64,000 nt of DNA from an uncultured Lachnospiraceae bacterium (GCA_910579285.1 CAJTTT010000003.1:1-64000), one strand, 5' to 3'; positions 24,316-33,752 are shown, counted from the stretch's first letter. Made by a program: numbers and translations. Notes: generated from the sequence alone by a model not told the origin.

Positions 24316-24329
24316 CAAGTAAGCACTTG
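24316..24329. promoter_or_regulatory. Second TetR-type dyad at the island edge
   Basis: CAAGT-AAGC-ACTTG perfect dyad, sharing AAGCACTTG with the site upstream of tetR. Confidence 0.4.
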
Positions 24330-24638
24330 TGTGGATGGCATAAATAGGATATTCCATATTCTATTAACAGTGACTACTCAAAATACCATATTTATGTGTT
24401 GTTAATGTGTACTACATGTCGTAAATGTTGCTTTCCACTCAAAGCTAGTAAAATCACCACGATAAAAGACTTTAATAAAAAGGCGACTCAGTAAATTAAA
24501 TAGTATTGGAATGTTTAAGGATTTATACATCCTTTACCAATGCGTTAGAGTTTGAAAAAATGTAATTTATATATACAATTCTCAGTGCTTATGGTATGAT
24601 TATAGTAATGTAGATTGTTTCATAAGAGGTGATTTATT
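24330..24638. other. AT-rich left flank of the restriction-modification island
   Basis: No gene is seen. Base composition falls sharply compared with the left side. A near-perfect dyad (AATAGGATAT...ATATTCTATT) lies at about 24345-24367. A possible promoter for the wHTH gene is TTGAAA, 16 bases, TACAAT near 24552-24579. Confidence 0.5.
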
Positions 24639-24917
24639 ATGACGATGGACTTATTTTTGAATGATTATTATAAACTGCTAAAGCTGTTGTATAACAATCA
24701 GACAATCGTACTTGATAAAAAAGTTGTTCCTTTGACGCAGATGGAGATATGCGCTGTTCTTAATATGTCAAAGGTAAAGGTCAATACAATTTTTGTTGAA
24801 CTTCAAAAGGAAAATCTGCTTATTCAGGAAACAAGGGGAAAGTACAGTCTAACGGACAAGGCAGAAACTATAATTGAAGGTATAGGTAAAATAGAGAACA
24901 AATTAACGGGGGTTTAG
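24639..24917 (+). CDS. Small winged-helix protein at the head of the hsd operon
   Basis: A 92-residue protein with a winged-helix fold: VPLTQMEICAVLNMSKVKVNTIFVELQKENLLIQETRGKYSLTDKAETII reads as helix-turn-helix plus wing, like MarR or plasmid-replication regulators. AGAGGTGATTTATT precedes the ATG. The hsdR gene starts 3 bases after its stop, so it is part of the R-M operon. It may act as a controller that delays restriction after entry into a new host, by analogy with C proteins, although it is not of the usual XRE type. Confidence 0.7.
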   Translation: MTMDLFLNDYYKLLKLLYNNQTIVLDKKVVPLTQMEICAVLNMSKVKVNTIFVELQKENLLIQETRGKYSLTDKAETIIEGIGKIENKLTGV

Positions 24918-24920
24918 AGT

Positions 24921-27900
24921 ATGGCATTTAATGAAAACAGCAGGGTAAAGATTCCCGGATTGCTTCATTTCCTTAGAATTGGATACATATATCAAAGTAA
25001 AAGAAATATGGACATTAGGTCACACAATAATATTTTTGCGGATGTGTTTAAGCAGTCAATCAGAAATATCAATGGAAAAAATTATTCAGATGAATGTTTA
25101 GAAGAAGCGATTAAAGAAATAGAAATTACTACGGAAAATAGAAAAGATAAAGGTCAGGCATTTTATGACAGGATGAAAACATATAGCGATATGATGTTAG
25201 TTGACTTTGAGAAACCATTGAGGAATGATTTCCGTGTTGTGTCGGAATTGACTTTCAAAGGTGAAAGAAATGTGAAATTTCGCCCTGACATTACCATACT
25301 TGTAAATGGAATACCGTTAGGATTTGTTGAGGTGAAAAAACCCAATAATGTGAATGGCATACAAGCAGAGTTTGAAAGAATGAAAAAGGAGAGACTCTGC
25401 AAGGATGAACTTGTGCCTTTTTTCAATCAGTTTCAAGTTTTGGGATTTACGAATAATCAAAATTATGATGATGAAGCCAGAATGAAGAAACAAGGCAGTT
25501 ATTATTCTACTCCCAATGGTACTTCGGTAGCGTATAACCATTTTAGAGAAGAGCAGGAGATTGCTGTAAGTGAATTTATTTCAGATGAAGATATAGATAC
25601 TGTGCTGTCCGACAATAATATGATGTCGATAAAAAATGACGCAGAGTTTAAGCAAAACATGAAAACAGATACTTTTGCCAATAGATTTATTACGTCTGTA
25701 TTTTCACCAGAAAGGCTTATTTTTTTCATCAGATATGGGATTGCATATGTGAACAGTCCAGTTGATGGATTTAATAAACATATCATCAGGTATCCACAGT
25801 ATTTTGCATTGCAGGCATTATTGGCAGATTTAAAGGCGGGCATAAAAAGAGGGGTTCTTTGGCATACACAAGGCTCTGGAAAAACAGCTTTTTCATATTT
25901 CGCAACAAATGTATTGAGGGACTATTATCAGACAAAGAAGATTATCACAAAATTCTATTTTGTGGTAGACAGACTTGACCTTTTACGACAGGCAAAAATG
26001 GAATTTGAAGCCAGAGGCATGACTATAGCGCAGATAGAAAGTAAGGCAGATTTTATTACCAATATACAATCTCCTGTAGTTATGGATGGCTCAAGCCAGC
26101 GGGGTACATATAAAGAAACAATGAATGTTGTAAATATTCAGAAGTTTTCAGATGAATCAACAGTTGTTCCTGATGCCGACACAGTTATTCAAAGAATTTA
26201 CTTTCTTGATGAAGTACATAGGGGATATAAGGAGAAAGGTACTTTTCTGGGAAATCTGTTAGGAGCAGATCCTAATGGTATTTTCATCGGCTTAACAGGA
26301 ACGCCGATTATTGATGATAAGCCAGATGAAAATGGAAGAAAACGCATAAAGAAAAAATTTAAAACAACAGATTTGTTTTGTAAGTACATACATAAATACT
26401 ACTATGATAAGAGCATTAAGGATGGATATACCCTGAAAATCAAAAAAGAAAATATTGATACAAAATTTAGGACAGACTTACGAGCCATGCTGAATATTAA
26501 AGATGATGAATCTATATCTGTTGAGCAGTGGAAAGCAGCGACAAGGACACCAGAATATGTAGATCAGTTGTGCCAATATATAGTAAATGATTTTTCGATT
26601 TTTGAAGATACATACCATGATGATTCTATGGGATTTATGGTTGTTTCTACATCAACGAAACAGGCAAAAGAAATACAGAAATGGTTTGAAAATAATTCTG
26701 ATATTCCGACTGCATTAGTTCTTTGTAATGAAGATGATAATAAAAGCAAACAAGAGTATTTCAGAGGAAAAAGAGATAATGCGACTGGTGAAACCATCAT
26801 CAAATACAAAGGTGTGGTTGTATATGATATGCTTTTAACAGGATTTGATGCGCCGAGATTAAAAAGACTTTATTTGCTTAGGACTGTAAAAGAGCATAAT
26901 CTATTACAAACACTTGCTAGAGTGAACAGACCATATAAAACCATGAATTATGGGTATGTTGTTGATTTTGTTGACATTACAGAAGAATATGAGGAAACAA
27001 ACAGAAGATATCTTGAAGAATTGCGTGCTGATTTAGCGGATGAAGATGGAAATTCTAATACAGAAGATATTTTTGTAGATGTTGATGCTGCAAAGAAAGG
27101 AATTGCCCATTTAGAGAATACGCTGTTTGCCTATATGGGAAATATAGAAAATAATTTAGAATCATTCAGAATGCAGATTGAACCATTGGGTGAAAAGACG
27201 GTGAGAGCCATTCATGCAGCTCTGGTTGAATATAGGGAGTGCTACAACGAATTAAAAATGTCACATGAGGATGTAAGCAATATCCCTATTGACAGGCTGG
27301 ATATGGCACGCCATGAAGCAGCACACAGAATTGATATTCTTGTGGCTGAACGTTTACTGGAAAGCGATGATCCAGAGAGCGAATCAATAGATTTTACAGA
27401 TTTAATTGTGGAATTTTTGAAGAGTGGGGAAATTGATTTAGACTTTACTTCTGAAGATGATTTGCTGGACATTATAGGGAAATTTAATAATGCAAAGTCC
27501 TCAAATACTGATAAGAAAGACCCTTTGTTCCAGGATATTTATAATCGTTACAAGCAAGCTATCAAGGACTTTAAATGTGACGTGGCAACAACAGTGAAAA
27601 TTAAAGAGTTTAAGGATTCCATAAATTCGTTGACTAAAGAAATGCAAAATCTTAATGAGAATAATAATAGCTTAACAAACAGATACCAGGGCAGTGAAGA
27701 ATACATGCGGATTCATAAACGCATTGTTGAAAATTATTCAGAGAATCTGAATGATGTTGCGACTTATAAAGTTATGGTTGATATAATTGCTGCGATTGAT
27801 GATTTGTTAGGACATATGGCAAATCCGTCCCAAAATGTTGTTAAAAGAGATTTATGTAGGCCTGTTAGAGATTCTTTGAAAAAACAAGGGTTTACAGATG

Positions 27901-27962
27901 TGTCAAAGCGACAGGTAGAAAACATTATTTACATTTTTATAGATGATAAATTTACCGACTAA
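24921..27962 (+). CDS. hsdR: Type I restriction enzyme, R subunit
   Basis: The 1013-residue motor and nuclease subunit of a type I restriction system. The N-terminal nuclease domain shows RPDITILVNGIPLGFVEVKKP (D...ExK). The helicase domain has Walker A WHTQGSGKTAFS, motif II FLDEVHRG, motif III LTGTP, and motif VI in QTLARVNRPY. A C-terminal coiled region docks HsdM. The length is normal. It works with HsdM and HsdS encoded directly downstream to cut unmethylated foreign DNA after translocation. The whole operon is far more AT-rich than the surroundings, a sign of horizontal transfer. Confidence 0.95.
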   Translation: MAFNENSRVKIPGLLHFLRIGYIYQSKRNMDIRSHNNIFADVFKQSIRNINGKNYSDECLEEAIKEIEITTENRKDKGQAFYDRMKTYSDMMLVDFEKPLRNDFRVVSELTFKGERNVKFRPDITILVNGIPLGFVEVKKPNNVNGIQAEFERMKKERLCKDELVPFFNQFQVLGFTNNQNYDDEARMKKQGSYYSTPNGTSVAYNHFREEQEIAVSEFISDEDIDTVLSDNNMMSIKNDAEFKQNMKTDTFANRFITSVFSPERLIFFIRYGIAYVNSPVDGFNKHIIRYPQYFALQALLADLKAGIKRGVLWHTQGSGKTAFSYFATNVLRDYYQTKKIITKFYFVVDRLDLLRQAKMEFEARGMTIAQIESKADFITNIQSPVVMDGSSQRGTYKETMNVVNIQKFSDESTVVPDADTVIQRIYFLDEVHRGYKEKGTFLGNLLGADPNGIFIGLTGTPIIDDKPDENGRKRIKKKFKTTDLFCKYIHKYYYDKSIKDGYTLKIKKENIDTKFRTDLRAMLNIKDDESISVEQWKAATRTPEYVDQLCQYIVNDFSIFEDTYHDDSMGFMVVSTSTKQAKEIQKWFENNSDIPTALVLCNEDDNKSKQEYFRGKRDNATGETIIKYKGVVVYDMLLTGFDAPRLKRLYLLRTVKEHNLLQTLARVNRPYKTMNYGYVVDFVDITEEYEETNRRYLEELRADLADEDGNSNTEDIFVDVDAAKKGIAHLENTLFAYMGNIENNLESFRMQIEPLGEKTVRAIHAALVEYRECYNELKMSHEDVSNIPIDRLDMARHEAAHRIDILVAERLLESDDPESESIDFTDLIVEFLKSGEIDLDFTSEDDLLDIIGKFNNAKSSNTDKKDPLFQDIYNRYKQAIKDFKCDVATTVKIKEFKDSINSLTKEMQNLNENNNSLTNRYQGSEEYMRIHKRIVENYSENLNDVATYKVMVDIIAAIDDLLGHMANPSQNVVKRDLCRPVRDSLKKQGFTDVSKRQVENIIYIFIDDKFTD

Positions 27963-27975
27963 AGTGGAGGATATC

Positions 27976-29568
27976 ATGGGATACGAGGAATACCTGAATA
28001 GTATTAAGAAGATGATTGACGATTTAAAAGCAATGACTGCTGATTTAGGACTTGCTAATACTGGCGATGAGTATAAAGTCATTTCAGAGCTTTTTACATA
28101 CAAATTCTTAAATGACAAATTGTTATATTCTTATGAGAATAGAGATGATAAATCAGAGAGTTTTGATGAATATATTGATTTTGCCGATTCACAGATTGCA
28201 AGTATTGAGGAACAGTATTTGTTAAATAACCTTTTTCAGCGAAGCAACGAAAAAGATTTTCATAAAACATTTGATAAAGCTATGATTGCTGTTAGTGATA
28301 GAAACCAAGATGTATATTCTATTGAAACAAGTACAGGGTCAAAGAAGCCTTTATTTGAACCATTAAGTGCATATTTGCGTGACCCAGACAAGGAGAATGA
28401 ACTTGCTAAACGTGCAATAAATATTCTGTGCAAGTATAACTTTGGAGATATTTATAATAAGGGATGGGATTATTTTTCATCTGTGTTTGAGTATTTGATT
28501 AAGGATTTTAATAAAGATTCTGGAAAATATGCGGAATATTATACTCCTGCATCGGCAGGAGCAATTATGGCAGATATTCTTTATAATGATACGCCAGTTG
28601 ACAATGTCACTCTTTACGACCCCGCTGCAGGTTCTGGAACGTTACTTTTATCTATGGCGGATAAAATTGGGACAAGGAATTGTACTCTTTATAGTCAAGA
28701 CAGAGCGCAGAAGTCGACACAATTTTTGCGTGTCAATCTGATTCTGAATAATTTGGCACATTCCCTTGAAAATGTTGTAGAGGGAAATACGATGATAGCA
28801 CCTGCTCATTTAAAGGGAGATAAAATACAACAGTTTGATTTTATCGTTTCCAATCCACCATTTAATGTAGATTTTTCGGCAGATGTTGAAACAATGAAAG
28901 TTGATAAATACGGAAGATTTTTTGCAGGCATACCTAATATCCCGCCGAAGGACAAGTCTGATATGGCAATTTATTTGTGCTTTTTGCAGCATATACTATC
29001 ATCTTTAAATGACAAGGGTAAAGCGGCGGTTGTTGTTCCTGCTGGTTTTTTGACAGTAAGCAGACGTACTTCTAAAATTGCATATATGATAAGAGAAAAA
29101 ATAACAGATAAAAACTGGCTAAGGGGTGTCATTTCAATGCCAAGTAATATCTTTGCCACTACAGGAACCAATGTATCTATTTTGTTTATTGATAAGACAC
29201 GAACAAAAGAAGATAAAGATGTTATTCTGATTGACGCATCTAAGCTAGGAGATAAAGTTAAATTAGATGATGGGCAAAGGACAATTTTATCATCGGATGA
29301 TGAAAAATATATTATAGATGTTTTTAAGAAAAAGAAAAAGATTGATAATTTTTCCGTTGTTGTATCAAACGAAAGAATCAAACAGCGGAAATATTCATAC
29401 AGTGCAGGGCATTATTTTGACCTAAAAGTTGAATTTGAAGAAATTTCAGATGAAGAATTTTCAGAAAAAATTTCCACATACTCTACAAATTTAGATAATT
29501 ACTTTGCCATAGGAAATAAACTTGAAAAAGAAATCAAACAATGGATTGAGGTATTCAAACATGAGTAA
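27976..29568 (+). CDS. hsdM: Type I DNA methyltransferase, M subunit
   Basis: A 530-residue adenine methyltransferase. The N-terminal helical domain is followed by the catalytic domain with SAM motif I DPAAGSGTLLLSM, and motif IV NPPF in DFIVSNPPFNVD, expected for N6-adenine methylation. GGAGG lies 5 bases before the ATG at 27976. A longer in-frame start overlapping hsdR is less likely. Its last bases overlap the hsdS start (ATGAGTAA), so M and S are translationally coupled. Confidence 0.95.
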   Translation: MGYEEYLNSIKKMIDDLKAMTADLGLANTGDEYKVISELFTYKFLNDKLLYSYENRDDKSESFDEYIDFADSQIASIEEQYLLNNLFQRSNEKDFHKTFDKAMIAVSDRNQDVYSIETSTGSKKPLFEPLSAYLRDPDKENELAKRAINILCKYNFGDIYNKGWDYFSSVFEYLIKDFNKDSGKYAEYYTPASAGAIMADILYNDTPVDNVTLYDPAAGSGTLLLSMADKIGTRNCTLYSQDRAQKSTQFLRVNLILNNLAHSLENVVEGNTMIAPAHLKGDKIQQFDFIVSNPPFNVDFSADVETMKVDKYGRFFAGIPNIPPKDKSDMAIYLCFLQHILSSLNDKGKAAVVVPAGFLTVSRRTSKIAYMIREKITDKNWLRGVISMPSNIFATTGTNVSILFIDKTRTKEDKDVILIDASKLGDKVKLDDGQRTILSSDDEKYIIDVFKKKKKIDNFSVVVSNERIKQRKYSYSAGHYFDLKVEFEEISDEEFSEKISTYSTNLDNYFAIGNKLEKEIKQWIEVFKHE

Positions 29569-30841
29569 CATTGTAAGATTAAAGGACTTATGTATAGGGC
29601 ATGGAGAATATGGAATTGCTGCCGCAGGTGAACCATACAGTGAAGATAAGTATAGATATTTAAGAATAACAGATATTTCAGACTATGGAGAATTACTTGA
29701 TTCGGAGAAAAAATCTATATCATGTGATGGATGTGAAAACTATTTTTTGGAAGAAAATGATATTGTATTTGCACGAACAGGAAATTCAACTGGCAGGGCT
29801 TTCCTTTATGAATCAAGATATGGGAGGTTAGTATATGCAGGATTCCTTATTAAATTCCATTTAGATGATAAAAAAGTGAATCCCAAATATGTAAAGTATT
29901 ATACTATATCAGATATTTATAAAAAGTGGATTACTTATAATCCAGACGGAAGTACAAGAGGGAATATGAACGCTGATGATTTGGCGGAAATACCTGTTAT
30001 ATTGCCGCCCAGGGAGTTTCAAGATAAAATCGTTGGTTTATTAGAACCTATATTTTTGAAAGTTGAGAACAATAATAAGACGATTGAGGAATTGGAGAGA
30101 TTTGCTAATACTATCTTTCAATATTGGTTCCTTCAATATAATTTTCCAGATGATGATGGAAAACCTTATCAATCGTCTGGTGGGGAAATGGTGTGGAATA
30201 AGAAACTTAATAGAAAAATCCCTGTGGGATGGAAAGTCAAAGAATTAAAAGAGTTTTTTACATCAGGGCGAGGTGTATCATATACTTCTGCTGAAATTGA
30301 TAATGGTGGAGTTCCAATGATAAATCTGGCGTCATTTAGTCCTGATGGAAGTTATAAAGTTGATGGGCTGAAAACATATTCTGGAAATTATACAGTAGAT
30401 AAGATGCTAAAACCTTATGATTTGATTATGTGTAATACTCAGCAAACTGCTATTGACTATGAAAAGGATATTATCGGCAAGACGCTTTTAGTTCCTGATA
30501 TTTTCGAGGGTGATATTATATCTTCTCATCATGTTACAACATTAAAGGTAAAAAATCAGAATATGAAATTTTGGCTAAACAGGCTTTTTAATACACATTT
30601 CTTTCACGAATATGCAGCGCATAATACAAATGGAACAAATATATTAGGGCTTATTTTTGATGGGATAGAATTATGTGTGATGGATATTCCAGATGAGCGT
30701 GTATTAAAGTCATTCGCAGATTTTTCTTTAGCAATAGAAAGAGAAAAAAGCAAAATTTTTCTTGAAAATAAGGAACTTACATCAATGAGAGATTTTTATT
30801 TACCGTTGTTGATTAGCGAGCAATTACAATGTAAACAGTAA
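29561..30841 (+). CDS. hsdS: Type I restriction specificity subunit S
   Basis: A 426-residue subunit with two target-recognition domains. The first (about 1-155) ends in IPVILPPREFQDKIVGLLEPI, the start of the first conserved spacer helix. The second (about 215-400) begins PVGWKVKELKEFF and ends with the second helix region IEREKSKIFLENKELTSMRDFYLPLLIS. It recognises a bipartite sequence that cannot be predicted from the protein alone. No flanking partial hsdS copies or inverted repeats for phase variation are seen in the window. Confidence 0.93.
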   Translation: MSNIVRLKDLCIGHGEYGIAAAGEPYSEDKYRYLRITDISDYGELLDSEKKSISCDGCENYFLEENDIVFARTGNSTGRAFLYESRYGRLVYAGFLIKFHLDDKKVNPKYVKYYTISDIYKKWITYNPDGSTRGNMNADDLAEIPVILPPREFQDKIVGLLEPIFLKVENNNKTIEELERFANTIFQYWFLQYNFPDDDGKPYQSSGGEMVWNKKLNRKIPVGWKVKELKEFFTSGRGVSYTSAEIDNGGVPMINLASFSPDGSYKVDGLKTYSGNYTVDKMLKPYDLIMCNTQQTAIDYEKDIIGKTLLVPDIFEGDIISSHHVTTLKVKNQNMKFWLNRLFNTHFFHEYAAHNTNGTNILGLIFDGIELCVMDIPDERVLKSFADFSLAIEREKSKIFLENKELTSMRDFYLPLLISEQLQCKQ

Positions 30842-30878
30842 TTTTTTGTATGATGTTTATTGAGTGAGGATTAATCAA

Positions 30879-31424
30879 ATGTTGGAAGTATTTTTAAAGG
30901 TGATGGACAAAATACATATTAAAGAAATAGCCTTTTCTGTATTAGTTGTCTGCGGAATTATTTTGTTTGTCCCAGATACTTTTATGGAGACATTAGGGTT
31001 ATTCTTGTGGCGGGATAAATATAGAAGCTTGGTGGGACTGATATTTTTATTCTGTTTAACATGTTGCATAGTATGGCTTTTCATTTATTTGAAAAGAGAA
31101 ATAAGCCACGGGAACTTGCGGTTAAGGAGAGTAACAAGGAAATATTTAAAGAGTCTTATATCGACAGAGGAGAAAAATTTTTTGATTGAAAATTATTATG
31201 ACCCTACAATGAAAGAGTTTTCTAATATGGCGAGAGTTGATTTAACTAGCGGAAATGTTGTTTCATTATCAGTAGCACATATAATTTATACGGGTAACAG
31301 AATGGGTCATGGACCTACTAATTGGTCATATAATTTACAACCTAGTGTTAGGATGTATCTTAATAAAGCTGTTCGCAAAAAGAAAATTGTTGTAGACAAA
31401 GATGGATATACATGGAATTTATGA
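30879..31424 (+). CDS. SieB-like superinfection exclusion protein
   Basis: A 181-residue protein with two N-terminal membrane helices (about 17-35 and 48-70) in the pattern IILFVPDTFMETLGL...YRSLVGLIFLF. That pattern resembles the superinfection exclusion B family, in which phage P22 and lambda members abort growth of other phages. The cytoplasmic C-terminal 110 residues include a winged-helix-like stretch (LKSLISTEEKNFLIENYY). The ATG at 30879 has GAGGA upstream. It lies 37 bases after hsdS, inside the AT-rich island, and fits a role in phage defense. Similarity is judged by eye only. Confidence 0.6.
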   Translation: MLEVFLKVMDKIHIKEIAFSVLVVCGIILFVPDTFMETLGLFLWRDKYRSLVGLIFLFCLTCCIVWLFIYLKREISHGNLRLRRVTRKYLKSLISTEEKNFLIENYYDPTMKEFSNMARVDLTSGNVVSLSVAHIIYTGNRMGHGPTNWSYNLQPSVRMYLNKAVRKKKIVVDKDGYTWNL

Positions 31425-31477
31425 TTATAAGGCTTGTTTAAAATAGAAACAAATACAAAACACCTGTAACGACAGAA

Positions 31478-31669
31478 GTGGTTAAAATTAATAAAAGACT
31501 TTTCATATACAATTTCCTCAAAATTGTTTTAACGGGGCAAAAAAAAGAAGATTCTGAAAAGAAAATCCAGAAGCAGGTAGCGAAGTACGAAAGAGATTTA
31601 AGGTACGGCGGAATTGATTGTAATGGAAATTTTACGCGTCTACATAATAGAAATGAAATATATTACTAA
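31478..31669 (+). CDS. Hypothetical small basic protein (doubtful)
   Basis: A 63-residue reading frame from a GTG, with a short hydrophobic N-terminus and a Lys-rich middle (GQKKEDSEKKIQKQVAKYERD). The ribosome site is poor. The rest of 31425-31716 shows nothing else of note. It may be a real small membrane-associated peptide or a chance frame. Confidence 0.3.
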   Translation: MVKINKRLFIYNFLKIVLTGQKKEDSEKKIQKQVAKYERDLRYGGIDCNGNFTRLHNRNEIYY

Positions 31670-31716
31670 CGATATCTGCTTTTTAACAATTTACAGAAAT
31701 AATGGAGGATATTATT

Positions 31717-32259
31717 TTGGAACCAGCAGAAGCATGGAATGTAATCATTTTATTGGTACAGGCAGCAATACTTATATGGCAAGTAATTTTAAGTAAGCAA
31801 ATTCATAAGCAAACGATATCAAAAGAAAAAGGCTATTTTATTATTGATAGGACAAATGCTATCGTGCCAGAAGAAAATAGAAACGATGTTGCTGGAATAT
31901 TTAATCTGAAAAGTAAAAATGGAATTAGGTTTTATGTGTCAGGAAATGCCGATGTTATTGTTTGTGATTCAGGGTATTCAATAAATGGCATTGTCCGTAA
32001 AAATTATGCAACACCAAGTGATGCCTATTTTACATTAGATGATAGATTCAATAAGTTCATTATTGAAATAGAAATTTCTGATAATGAGGAAAAGCAAAAA
32101 CAGCTTGATTTTGAATTTGTTTTTAAACTTAAAAATGCCATTGGATATAAATATGCGGAGAAAATAGATGTAACATTTGAGAAAATGGAAGGCGGCGCTT
32201 CTATATGGGGAATTAGGAAATACAATACAATGTTTTTAAAATGGAATCAGGTAAAATAA
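31717..32259 (+). CDS. Membrane-anchored protein of the defense island
   Basis: An approximately 180-residue protein. One N-terminal membrane helix (WNVIILLVQAAILIWQVIL) and a short basic turn are followed by a beta-rich cytoplasmic or surface domain (about 45-175) with many alternating strands and no known motif. The start is uncertain: the TTG at 31717 is 8 bases from GGAGG, whereas the in-frame ATG at 31702 lies before that site and has none of its own. It shares composition and direction with the R-M genes. Such small TM-plus-domain proteins are common in anti-phage loci. Not recognised. Confidence 0.55.
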   Translation: MEPAEAWNVIILLVQAAILIWQVILSKQIHKQTISKEKGYFIIDRTNAIVPEENRNDVAGIFNLKSKNGIRFYVSGNADVIVCDSGYSINGIVRKNYATPSDAYFTLDDRFNKFIIEIEISDNEEKQKQLDFEFVFKLKNAIGYKYAEKIDVTFEKMEGGASIWGIRKYNTMFLKWNQVK

Positions 32260-32277
32260 AATGAAAGCAGAAAGACA

Positions 32278-33242
32278 ATGGGTAAATTAGATGTTATTGA
32301 AATGCACAGGAATTGTTTAGATTTTCTTTTAAAATGGCAGTTAGAACATGAAGATTTTTACTTTGTGCCTAGAAAATAAATAACAACGGCAGGCGTGATA
32401 AAGGCATGTACTTTCGTGGTAATGATGATTATATTGTGATTTCATTCTGGAATAAAACAGATGTAGTTGACAAGATTTATCTGATTAATTGGGATTGCAA
32501 TACATCAGGAGAAGTATCTATTACCCTGTCTTGTCGGAATGACCCCAAGAAGTTGCCTTATATTCTTGCGATTAAAGATATGATAGAGGACACGGGCAAG
32601 AAGTTTGAGCAATTTTCGCCAAATAAAAATAAATGGAAATGGTATTATCCTGCGGATATGACTTACATAGAAACTCTGGAGGATTTTATTACGCATGAGA
32701 AACCTATGATTGATAAGTACCTGCTTGAACACCCTGAAAGCGACATACCTTTAGCAGACACGGAGATTGATGATAAGTATGTAAAAACAATTTCTGGGTA
32801 TTATGACCATGTTACAGATATTTTAATACAGAAGAAAGCAGGGAATGTGGAAGCAGTCAAGTCTGAATATATAATGACGCTGAAGCATAACAACCTTTCA
32901 AATGAGATGGTGAAGTATTTGAAATGTAAAGGCTATACTGATGTTGTTACAGATAAGGACTTTGTTGATATTCAGGCTGTAGACCCACAGGGTAATAAGA
33001 TATATTTTGAATTGAAAACAGCGGACACTGTAAAACTGGCTATAAGGCAGGCATTGGGGCAGCTTTTGGAATACAATCATTACCCAAACAAAAATAATGC
33101 CGACAAACTTATAATTGTGACAGCATTGGAAATTACTCAACAGGATATGCAATATCTGATAGGGATGCGGAGCAGATATAATATTCCAGTATATTACCAA
33201 CAATTTGATATGGATAAAAAATTATTGTCAAAAGAGTATTAA
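32278..33242 (+). pseudogene. PD-(D/E)XK nuclease gene, split by a frameshift
   Basis: Two frames join naturally. The first (32278-32379, 33 residues, MGKLDVIEMHRNCLDFLLKW...) ends in TAA just after a run of four A. Shifting by one base (-1) restores reading straight into the frame of 32406-33242 (RKINNNGRRDKGMYFRGNDDYIV...). The 278-residue main part has a C-terminal nuclease core with DFVDIQAVDPQGNKIYFELKTA (D...ExK) and a following RQALGQLLEY helix, as in restriction-type endonucleases. The N-terminal domain is not recognised. The ATG at 32406 may permit a shortened product. A sequencing error, a mutation or programmed slippage are all possible. Confidence 0.65.
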
Positions 33243-33317
33243 AGAGAATGTTCATATTAAAAGAATGTTATAATGAAGACGCTACAAAAATATAGGTCAG
33301 GGAAGGAGGATTCAGAT

Positions 33318-33482
33318 ATGAGCAAATGTTCTGGTAATACACACAGCCAGTCACAGATGAACTATCATGCGAATCAAGGCAATCCAAACAACAGGGCGCA
33401 TGTGGTTAGTGCTAATAATCGTTCAAATCAATGCAACCCCAATAATAGCGCTTACCATTCCAGCCGTAGCGGCGGAAAGTAA
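33318..33482 (+). CDS. Small Asn/Ser/His-rich protein
   Basis: A 54-residue polar peptide starting MSKCSGNTHSQSQMNYHANQ, with two imperfect copies of an NP-N-N-x-A-[HY] motif (GNPNNRAH, CNPNNSAYHSSR). Similar short proteins ending in AYHSSRGGK are common in Bacillota genomes and have no known function. GGAGG lies 10 bases before the ATG at 33318. A TATAAT -10 with a weak -35 sits near 33269. It marks the return to the backbone at the right edge of the defense island. Confidence 0.65.
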   Translation: MSKCSGNTHSQSQMNYHANQGNPNNRAHVVSANNRSNQCNPNNSAYHSSRSGGK

Positions 33483-33752
33483 ATGAAGAAATGTAATTTC
33501 CCGACAGAGAGGTGTCCCGCTTACATCACGGATTTCATCAGTCTGGCAGTGTGCTATGGGGCGAAGGGAATCCGTGTGACAAAAGAGGAAGAAAGCGCGG
33601 CCGCCCTGGAGACGGCGAGACATACGGATAAAGTGCCTACCATCATTGAGTTTATCATAGAACAGGAGGCAGATGTATGGCCGATTATCCCGTCGGGCAG
33701 GGGGCTGGAGGAGATGCTTGCAGCGGAGGAGATATGCCGCCTAAAGAATTAG
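33483..33752 (+). pseudogene. ilvB: 3' remnant of acetolactate synthase large subunit
   Basis: The translated C-terminal 80 residues match the end of the thiamine-diphosphate enzyme: DFISLAVCYGAKGIRVTKEEE, then VPTIIEFIIEQEADVWPIIPSG. The cofactor-binding and catalytic regions are missing, and the first dozen residues (MKKCNFPTERCP) are unrelated. It therefore appears to be the leftover of a deleted gene next to the island border. It could be translated as a short non-functional peptide. Confidence 0.7.

Noticed and set aside
29561..30841. Phase-variable hsdS by inversion
   Set aside because: No second hsdS fragment, inverted repeat or recombinase gene is seen beside it.
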